Shown here: one piece after another, positions 56,701 to 64,000 of the stretch | Position numbering within the stretch: position 1 is the stretch's first letter | Layout of the letters: each line of letters opens with the position of its first letter | Source: Amoebophrya sp. A120 | Taxonomy: Eukaryota; Sar; Dinophyceae; Syndiniales; Amoebophryaceae | DNA: 64,000 nt | Reading direction: 5' to 3' | Assembly (NCBI GenBank): GCA_905178155.1 | Contig: CAJINV010000002.1 | Span: 11,782,591-11,846,590 of the forward strand | Notes under the pieces: model-generated | Told to the model about the DNA's origin: nothing | Database searches by the model: none | What the model saw: only the letters and a program-made list of their open reading frames with translations | Translations under genes and position numbers: made by a program

Positions 56701-59700
56701 CAACCAACCAAGTGTCAGAATCTTCCAGACCCAGACATTTTTACAGTTGATAGATGTGCTCAGAAGGCAATGTAGTCGACTTCTGTGCCTCGTCAGGCGA
56801 TTACTTGGAGCGTAAGAAAACCCTTAGTGGGGAGGTGTGCGCTAAGTATGAGTGCGACACGCAGAGTGACAAGGAGCTATGCTGCCGGCAGCAATGCAGG
56901 GCGTTCGACTCCCATTTGTCAGGTGTGAACTGCGGGTCCGGATACTCCCGGATTGACAACTCCCAGACCGTGCAGTGTGCTGCACTCGCTTGCACTGTTG
57001 ATGCGGACAAGGGAACCTGCTGCCGAGAAACGTGCGGCAGGCGGGGCGATACCTTCTGCAACGCCTTCAAGAGCGGTGCTGCGCAGTACTTCAAACGGAT
57101 CGGAAACGCGATTGCCGCAACGAAGTGTTCGAGTGTGGCGTGCGCTGGCAACGCGGATCGTAATACCTGCTGCGAAATCGGGTGTACCCAGGCGAAGACC
57201 GTGGTACCGCACGGGTATTTAATAGCAGATTGGTCGCATCTACTCCGAAATGCATACCCCCGCGACAGCTCACCGGACGAGGTGCCACTCAGCGGTGGAG
57301 TGTGCGACACAAGCAAATTGATGTGCGACCCAGTTTCCCACCGAGTTTCTCCCCTGGACGGAGATACGAACCAGTGCCCCACCTGGCAGTGCGCGGGTTC
57401 CAACAAGGGACTGACGTTTTACGGCTGCCGTGAGTTGTGTCACGAGTCGGATACGATGAAGTGCGCGCACACGCACAAGCGCACACCGCGACCTCCTGCG
57501 GAGACGAATTTGTGTGTGTCGAACCGGTGCAAAAACACACACGAAGCGGACCATGACGACGTCGACACCTGCTGCTATCCCAAGTGCAGCGACCGCTTCT
57601 TCGGTGCGCCGAACAATCGCGAGTGTCCCCCGCCCGAGAAGGGGTTTATCGCTAATGGGAACCGCGACAACAACGACTGCGAGGACCTCGCTTGTGATTC
57701 CGTACAAGAAACGGTAAGCTGCTGCACGCGGCGGAGGGTGTGCCCGCACATCGTGGGAGTAACGCCGCTATCTGATGTGAGTGCAGTCGGTCTTGAAAAC
57801 AATGAATGAAAACAGCCGGTCTACCTTGCACCACACACCTGTTGTACATGTGACGACCACGCAGATGATGAGTCTGGCTCTTGTTGAAATTGCGCGTCGT
57901 TGAAATGAGCATTGTCACTTACAGCAGGTTCAGGCTTGCAAGTCTCGATCCTCTTTTTGAAAATTGCTACTGCGGCTGCTCCCATTTGCATTTGTGCGCT
58001 CGTAATACTAACCTCGTCTGATATAAATCATAAGTACCCACCTTGCATTCATTTCCAGATCGGTATTTTCGTGGCATATCCAGACGAGCTGGGAATTTTC
58101 GTGAGCGGTGGCAGCCTGTCCTTGTATTTTGGGGGAGATGCAACCGATTCGGCGGTCGTGGCGGACACGTCGGAACTGGACTGCAAAGACGAGCGAGTGT
58201 GGAGAGACGGCACTTACCAGATGTCTGGTATTTTCTCCACCGAACAACGGCTGCGGCTCTGTGCGACCAACGACAAATGCGATCTCGGTGACTTCAATAC
58301 ACACCCGGATGTGGTGGACTGTTGTCTCAGCTACGTCAAGGAACCCGGCTGGTTCTGCGATTCTTTCCACACGCCGCGTTTCTACGCTACCGAGGAGGAG
58401 GCGAAGGGGGCCTGTGACATGGGTTTCTGGGATGAGGAGAACGGCGAAGTAGCCACCACGTTGTGCTACGGCTACCAGTACGACGAGAACTTTTTCAACT
58501 TTGACGTGAAAGATACCTACCAAGGCACCAAGGGTCTGGTGACGGACACCAGCAAGTACGGCCTCTACAGCTTGCTTTTACCCCCGATTGAGAAAGCGGG
58601 CGACGAGGAGACCGTCACTAGCGCGGGCACCGAGTACCTAAATTACCGAATGAAAGCCGGTAACGAGGACTCCGCGATGCGGGAGTCTTACCGACGCCAC
58701 TCTTCCATAGGGATGAAGCCCAACTGTGTCAGGGTCCAGGATGGCCTCGCCGATTAGGAACGGGAAATATCATCAAGCTCCAGCCCCAAATTCGTGTTCA
58801 CGTAAAACTAAGATGCCGTCGTGGGTGGTGATTTGCATGTGATTATCGTGAAAGAAGGAGCGCTTCATTCCACCTCGCACTTTCTTCGCCATGTTCATTC
58901 TTGTTGTTAGGCCCTGACCGGAGCGGTCCTGCGCATGTTGCACTCCTTCGATTGGCACGATTCAACACTTCTGAAGCGCGTTTTACGTGACCAATTTGAG
59001 AGGTGCATAAGGACACGAGGTACAATGCTACTCTGATCGACGCGACGAAGGCCACTGTCTGGCTGAAGAGCAGCCGCTTGCCCGAAAGTAAGGACTTAAA
59101 ACCGCGTCTGGACGACGTGAATCCGGACATGCTCAACGAGGCTAGGCTGGTAGCTCTATTTCCGCTCGCGGTGGCACAGAAGGAAATCCCTGGGCTGTCA
59201 GCGGTCACCATCCGGGTGGCCATGAACACGGAAGATCTGGAGGAACTGGAGGAGGAGCAGAAGGCTGCCGCTGCGGGTCATGCCGCCATGTCGTCGTTCG
59301 CGTCGTCTGCGACTTCGTTTCGCCAAACAGCAGATGAAAAGAACACTGGGGAGCAGTTGGACGGCCATGACAGTGCGCAGCGCGGGTCACAGATGCCAGG
59401 CGTAGAGGACGAAAAGCGCCATCGTGCCCGCCCCCGTAGAAGTACTTCCACCTCCTTTTCCGCTTCCAGGACTGAAGAGGAAGAGGATGAAGATACAACG
59501 TTTGCAGAGAAGCTGCAGAAGGCTGTCGAGATCTCCCTGAATGTGTACCTGGAAGTTGGAAACTTCACAACGCCGGTGGACACGAGTCACGAAGCCACAG
59601 ATGCGGACCTGGGGGAGGTCAACGCGACAGAAGATGATAGCGGGGGCGCGCGGCTGCTGTCGCTGATACGGAAAGAGGAAACTACTATGAAGGACGCCGG

Positions 59701-61568
59701 TGGTGAGGTCACAAAAAAAGCTGCCGCGGCTTTGCACCTCCAGACGGAAGACGCAGCGGAAGGCGCCGCTGCGCTGAGCAGCTCGCGGGCGCAGGACGGA
59801 GCGTCTCTCCTCCAGGAACGCCAACTTCACGAGGAACATGGGCATGACGCACGCAGAACAAAGAAGTCGTCCGACCAAATCAGCGTGCTTGCGGGGAAAA
59901 TCGAGCCGGCCGACGAGGGTCCCAATCCTTTCAACTTTTCGCTGTACTTCGTGGGGACGCAGCCGACAGAAGGCAGTGAGACGCTGAAGAAATTTCACAA
60001 CAGTACGAAGCTGGACGAAGCGGTGCGTAAAACGCTGCAGAAGCATATTCTGAAGGAGCAAAAGAACCTCACGAACAACACTACCACAATGGACCTGCAG
60101 GGCATTCAGATTCAGCTCGTGAAGGAGGTCACGTTCCGGGGCATCGCTGGGGGAGAGGACGGCCACGCAGCGGCAGCGAGCGCGTCATTCTCCTTAGCCG
60201 ATGTGGGGGACGAGGCAAACCTGGAAAATCTCGAAGCCTTGGGTTCGGTCATGGATCGGGAGCTGGATAAGGAATTGGACCAGGAGATGGACGCGTTTGT
60301 GGAAGCTAGCAAAAACAGTTCAGACCTGTCGTCCCCGTATCTTCAAGTTTTTCACGCGCGGAGGCTCGAGAAGAAACTCGTCAAGCGGCTGGAGATCCGG
60401 CAGGCGGAGATTCGGCAGAAGCGGCACGCGTGGCGCCGCACGATGTTGGTGGAGAGCATGCGCAAGAAGAAAATGGCAAAGTACAAACAGAAACGGCAGC
60501 AAAGCGGCCGCCCGCCGCGGGAAAGCGAGGCTGGCGGCGAGAAGAAAGGTCATCAGAACCGTGACAGCAAGAGACGAAGTAGGGAGAGAGGTCCTGTGAG
60601 CAGTAACAATTCAGGTAGTTCAGCATTGATGCGACAGCAGGAAAACGAACATGGCGACGAGCAATCAAGCCCTGAGTCGGCGTTTTCCTTTCAGGCGCTG
60701 TTTGAAAAACGAAGCCGCAAGAAAGAGGGGCAGAGTGCTGGATTGGAGCCGCCGTATTTCTTGTGGTGCGATCTGAAGCCCTCTGCGCTCGACGAAATCG
60801 ATGCGTGGTGGAACCCCATTTTGCTTTTCGAGTTTCCGAACGGGAAGGGGTTTATCGTGCTCATCGTGTCATTCGGGTTACTGTTTTTGGTCACGTGCCG
60901 ACACTACCTGCTGTGCAGCCGGCGACCGCGGCCAAAGGACCCAGCGCTGCAAATGCTGGAAGATGGAGAGTTTGACGTTGACCCAATCCTCTTGGCTGCG
61001 AGCGCCAAGCACGGACGAAAAAAGATGAAGCCGCCGAAAGCGGCATCCAAAATCGGGGGAATCAAACTTGGCCTCGCTTATCCACTGGAAAAACTTCTCG
61101 TTTTTGCCCCCGAGAGAAAAGTTTTTTAGATTTATTTTCACGTTCGGGTGAATTTTTTGCAAGCGCGTTGTATCTCGACGACGAGATACTTGCTCTTGCC
61201 ATACTAGAGGGAACGTCGGATAATTTCGTTTATGTGTAGTGAGAGAGGTTTTTCCTACGGATAGGCCCGGCGGCGAATTCTACCAGGGACAGCGCGGTCT
61301 TAGCAGCGGTTCGCCCATCTCCGGCAAACCGTCAACGTCATTCGCAGGCGGGGCAGCGGCGAGCAGTGGTTTCGCGAAAAGTGGCGCCTTCGGTGCGGGC
61401 AGTGGTGCCTTCGGTGCGGGGAGTGGTGCCTTCGGTGGAGGTTCAGCAGCGGCAGGCTCGGCCGCTTTCGGGAAGCCTGCGGCGACGGGTTCTGCCGCAT
61501 TCGGAGCACCGAAAAGCGGCGGGGCGTCCAGTGCCTTCGGAGCCAGCGCAGCTTTTGGGAAAAAGTAA
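53770..61568 (+). CDS. Large Cys-rich type I membrane protein with TSP1 repeat
   Basis: The 5' end is unresolved: no ATG at the frame start and acceptors near 53680-53735. Exons are about 53770-56001, 56268-56328, 56758-57776, 58059-58733 and 59003 onward, all in phase, more than 2,000 residues. The N-terminus carries a thrombospondin type 1-like repeat (WSSWTSW then GCG and basic residues, about 53950-54100), preceded by a possible second one. At least ten Cys modules follow with a recurring TCCxxxC signature (for example WNTCCTQRC, ANTCCRKKC, ETCCVQPC, DTCCYPKC). Next come a less Cys-rich ectodomain, an acidic/Ser-rich stalk with several potential N-glycosylation sites, one membrane span (60850-60915) and a basic cytoplasmic tail. 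A Gly/Ala/Phe-rich FG-repeat exon (about 61264-61568) probably ends the protein; alternatively it stops at 61129. TSP1 plus one membrane span is the layout of alveolate adhesins such as apicomplexan TRAP-type proteins, so host attachment is a reasonable but untested role. Confidence 0.65.
56002..56262 (+). mobile_element. Introner, family 1 (261 bp), in the TSP1 gene
   Basis: Left end TATCAAATGCAAAAGTG; right end CAGACCCAGACATATTTGC followed by a degenerate AATCCATA. ACAAC is duplicated (55997-56001 and 56263-56267). Excision gives ASDN|ALCATNRC in frame. No GT-AG placement exists. Confidence 0.85.
56329..56752 (+). mobile_element. Introner, family 1 (424 bp), in the TSP1 gene, with extra internal segment
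   Basis: Left end TATCAAATGTAAAAATG; right end CAGACATTTTTACAGTTGATA-type inverted copy. GATGT is duplicated (56324-56328 and 56753-56757). Excision gives CCRMM|CSEGN and completes a CCxxxC module. It resembles the 10716 introner internally but carries about 170 extra bases (about 56547-56715). No GT-AG placement exists. Confidence 0.85.
57777..58058 (+). other. Canonical GT-AG intron of the TSP1 gene
   Basis: GTGAGT donor, TTTCCAG acceptor, phase 0, 282 bp. Confidence 0.75.
58734..59002 (+). other. Probable GT-AG intron of the TSP1 gene
   Basis: CAGG|GTCCAG to GAGAG|GTG, phase 0, 269 bp. It joins NCVR to VHKDTRYN and bypasses the TAG at 58755. A 10-bp inverted pair CACGTAAAAC (58799-58808, 58980-58989) lies inside. 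Confidence 0.55.
61079..61263 (+). other. Candidate last intron of the TSP1 gene, introner-like ends
   Basis: Left TATCC..3..GGAAAAACTTCTC and the reverse complement of the right end TATCC..3..GGAAAAACCTCTC are alike, and the frame change fits a 190-base removal. However, the 5-bp flanks (TCGCT and GGCCC) do not match, so boundaries are unproven. Confidence 0.3.
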
Positions 61569-62658
61569 GCTCACTTATCGCACACAGAGAACATAGTGCA
61601 TGTATCCTATCGTGCAGCTACATGGAGTAGAAAAAAGAATTTTAACAAAACCAAAGAGTTTTCTTGTCGCCCAAAAGTTACTTTTTTTTGTTTCAATAAA
61701 TGTTTTGCGAACTACTACTTAATTTTATGCGTGAGTAAATGCCTTTCAGTTCTTTCAGAAAACTTCACTTATGCGAAAGATAAAGTAACCCAAGTTCATG
61801 TTTAAATATCGTGTCGGAAGCGCGCCTTGTGTCTGATGAATCAACCAGTAAGGTGTGAATTTCCATGAAAGCGATGCTATACCACTCGCAACACTAGCAC
61901 ACGTAAGTGCTATGCTACTCGCCACACCGCCCGGCCATATCATACCCTACTTCGTCTACGCTTTATTCTGCTTTTTATCTAATTGCATTACTCAATGACA
62001 ATGTACATGTAACTGTAGTTTTCCGCTTATTCATTGCCTTGCCTCGCGTATTAGAAAGGTCCTGTTGATAATGGCCCTAGAGAAAAACTTCTACGAAAAT
62101 ACGTACTAGCGATTGTTTGTAAAAGGAAAAGTGTTAGAACCTAGGCGGTTACTACAATCAACGACGAAGAAACGCGGGCGGCGTGAACACTGGCCATCTT
62201 AAATCTCAGCTAGAATCTAGGTGAGGCCCAGTGTTTCTTAGTCGCAATCAATAGTCAATTTGAACTAGCGTCACAGCCTGTAGGGAAAATTTAAAGGTTC
62301 ACAAACACACACAAGCTCTCATGTCTCACGGTCTAAGACAGCCTCTAAATCAGATCGAGATTTTGTGGTCTTGATCATCACAAATTTTGAGCGCCATCGT
62401 GATTCAAATTCGTGCGTCTTGATCTTCATCGTGATTCCAAAATTTACATCGTGACTCGCTTGAATGAGCATTCGACTTAGGTCGGTGGGAATTTTGCCAT
62501 ATGATCCTAACGGATTTCATATCTTGGTCGACATTCCCCCTTCCGAATGAACATTAAATCATCGAAATGAATCAGATGAGACGACTCTGCGTGAAATTCG
62601 CATCAATCAATCTTAGAGATTAGTGAAGTCAACAAAGTGGGCTTTCGCAAATACTTCA
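61569..62658. other. Intergenic region, probably containing the 3' LTR of the minus-strand copia remnant
   Basis: On the minus strand AAGGGGGAA (polypurine-like) is followed by TGTCGACC at 62533, a plausible LTR start. Its far end was not located. Nothing else was recognised. Confidence 0.4.
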
Positions 62659-64000
62659 TTAGCTTTTCGGGCGGGAGCTTTGAAGATTTGGATATACTTT
62701 TCTCCTGGGAGTGGTTTTGTCAATCCATCCGCTAGATTGATATCTGTGTCTGTTTACATAGCACAAGTCTTTTGCGTAGTCTCGTACTAGGTGTAGTCGA
62801 AGACTCATGTGCTTGGATCTTTTCGTGGCTATGGTTGTCTGACTCAACGCAAGCGCGGGCGTGTTGTCGTTGAAGATCAACGGTAGAGATCCTGACTCTT
62901 GTTCTGAAAACCAGTTCAAATATCCTTGATCCATTGTCATCCTAACACAGTCATACATCGCGCAATGCTCGGCTTCCATTGTTGACCGAGCGACGTAGCT
63001 CGAATCGTATTGACGTTTCGACTTCCAGCAAATGGGAACTCCGCGGCGATATAAGATTGCTCCTGACGTGGATCGAAAACTTACAGAACATCCTGCAAAA
63101 TCTGCATCGCAGAAAGCTATAGTGTCTCTGTATTCCTTGTTTTCTAGCTCTGCGGCTTTTGTGTAAATTTCTTTGAACTTCTTCGCTTGCTGCTTGCTGT
63201 ATTCTAATCCTTGCGATTTGGTTCCTTTCAAATACGCTAGAATACGCTTGGCATCTTTTGCCGTTTGGTCGGTTGGACTAGCTACCTGCGTCGCTACTCT
63301 TTGTGCTGCGAATGCGATATCAGGCCGGGCGACGCAACTGATATACAACATTCCGCCTACTAGCGATCTTATCGGAAGTGTGGAATTCGACGGCGAGTCC
63401 AGGTCTGCGTGGGAATTTGGTAAACATGGGGAAACTGCTGCGCGGCAGTCCTTCATGTGAAATTTCTTAAGCAGTTTATCAATTGCGTCTTCGCAAGTGA
63501 TCTTCGTGGCCCTCTTCTTCGCGTCGAAGGTCAATTTTGCGCCGAGAAGGTCGCGGATCTCATTGCCTTCTCTGTCATATTCTGCGAGAATTTCTTTTCC
63601 TGGGAACTCTGCTAAAATTGCACTCATTTCTGCAGCGACAAGGTCATCGTCTTCGCCTGAGATAGTGTTGCCATCTACATAGACTGCTAGCCAGAGTTCT
63701 TGTTCTTTTGTTTCCCTGTTTGTCTTTTGCAAACTTCTTGAACAGACCTGGTTCGTGTTCGGATACAACCCAGCCTAACTTCTTGAGTTTGCCGGAATAT
63801 TCGCCATACCAGCGGCGTGGGCTGATCTTCAGACCGTATAACGACTTTAACAGCCTGACAACGTCGCCTTTTTCTTTGTTCTTGCTCCAGCTGTTGTGCT
63901 TGGGCAGGCGACATAACGCGATCTCGTCGCCTAGAGCTGCACGCACAAACGCATTTGAAGTATCGAACTGTCTAACTTTCCATCCGCGTGCTGCTGCTTC
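62659..64000 (-). pseudogene. pol: Decayed copia RT-RNase H, continues beyond the window
   Basis: Read from 64000 downward. RT motif A-like FDTSNAFVRAAL (near 63940), LLKSLYGLKISPRRWY (near 63840), then a frame change near 63720. After it come AVYVDGNTISG (the second Asp of YVDD is Gly), VARPDIAFAAQRVA, FCDADFAGC (RNase H), STMEAEH and NDNTPALAL. A second frame change near 62750 moves the ADGLTKPLPGEK end into another frame. Two shifts and the altered YVDD mark it as inactive. It is a standard copia sequence, clearly different from the RT of the LTR element at 26583-47614. Confidence 0.8.

Noticed and set aside
58799-58989. CACGTAAAAC inverted pair as introner ends
   Set aside because: The pair lies inside the intron after an in-frame stop, no target duplication flanks it, and a GT-AG intron (58734-59002) explains the junction.
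59387-60166. 259-codon frame on the minus strand
   Set aside because: It is antisense to a long, compositionally convincing exon of the TSP1 gene and has no domain.
1-64000. Bacterial-type features (operons, Shine-Dalgarno sites, CRISPR, riboswitches)
   Set aside because: Spliced genes, LTR elements and eukaryotic domains show nuclear DNA. No direct-repeat/spacer array is present; tandem repeats here have no unique spacers.

Overview
This window is nuclear DNA of a protist eukaryote, most likely an alveolate and probably a syndinian dinoflagellate parasite related to Amoebophrya. The assignment is inference. It rests on spliced genes with GT-AG introns flanked by AG|G, on Ty1/copia-type retroelements, on a thrombospondin-type surface protein, and above all on transposon-like 'introner' introns: terminal inverted repeats, 5-bp target duplications, and boundaries that cannot be placed as GT-AG. 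I recall such introns being described from Amoebophrya genomes. No rRNA, tRNA or CRISPR array was recognised.

Layout of the left part. A 5'-truncated two-pass membrane protein gene occupies 3-3582. A small membrane protein exon lies at 4638-5031. A discoidin-like single-pass membrane protein is at 5522-7952. A four-exon ankyrin/zinc-ribbon/PARP gene spans 8402-14289. All three PARP introns are introners, and one is a 2.2-kb giant filled with satellite arrays and an assembly gap. A Ser-rich disordered protein is at 15620-18292, an inverted-repeat element at 18362-19055, a coiled-coil protein at 19137-21437, and a multi-zinc-finger protein at 21522-25229 that carries an introner of a second terminal family.

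Middle. One LTR retrotransposon occupies 26583-47614. Its 265-bp LTRs differ at 3 positions; it has a 4-bp TAAA target duplication, a primer-binding-like site and a polypurine tract. The domain order gag, protease, integrase, RT, RNase H is copia-like. A 6,386-bp block appears twice around a run of exactly 100 N, which is most likely an unmerged contig overlap; without it the element is about 14.5 kb. The coding region changes frame and meets in-frame stops several times. It also carries two insertions (910 and 1,052 bp) with inverted repeats and target duplications whose exact removal restores the pol frame.

Right part. A membrane-anchored or secreted protein with a degenerate protein-kinase-like domain is at 48058-52111. 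A 448-bp inverted-repeat element with a short TTTAGGG tract follows. A large Cys-rich, TSP1-containing type I membrane protein spans 53770-61568 and contains two introners separated by an exon of only about 61-66 nt. A decayed copia pol on the minus strand (62659-64000) runs off the window.

The host genes do not form an operon; they read as unrelated plus-strand genes spaced 0.1-3 kb apart. What unites the window is mobile DNA used as introns. Six introners sit in three genes, all with 5-bp target duplications, alongside ordinary GT-AG introns in the same transcripts.
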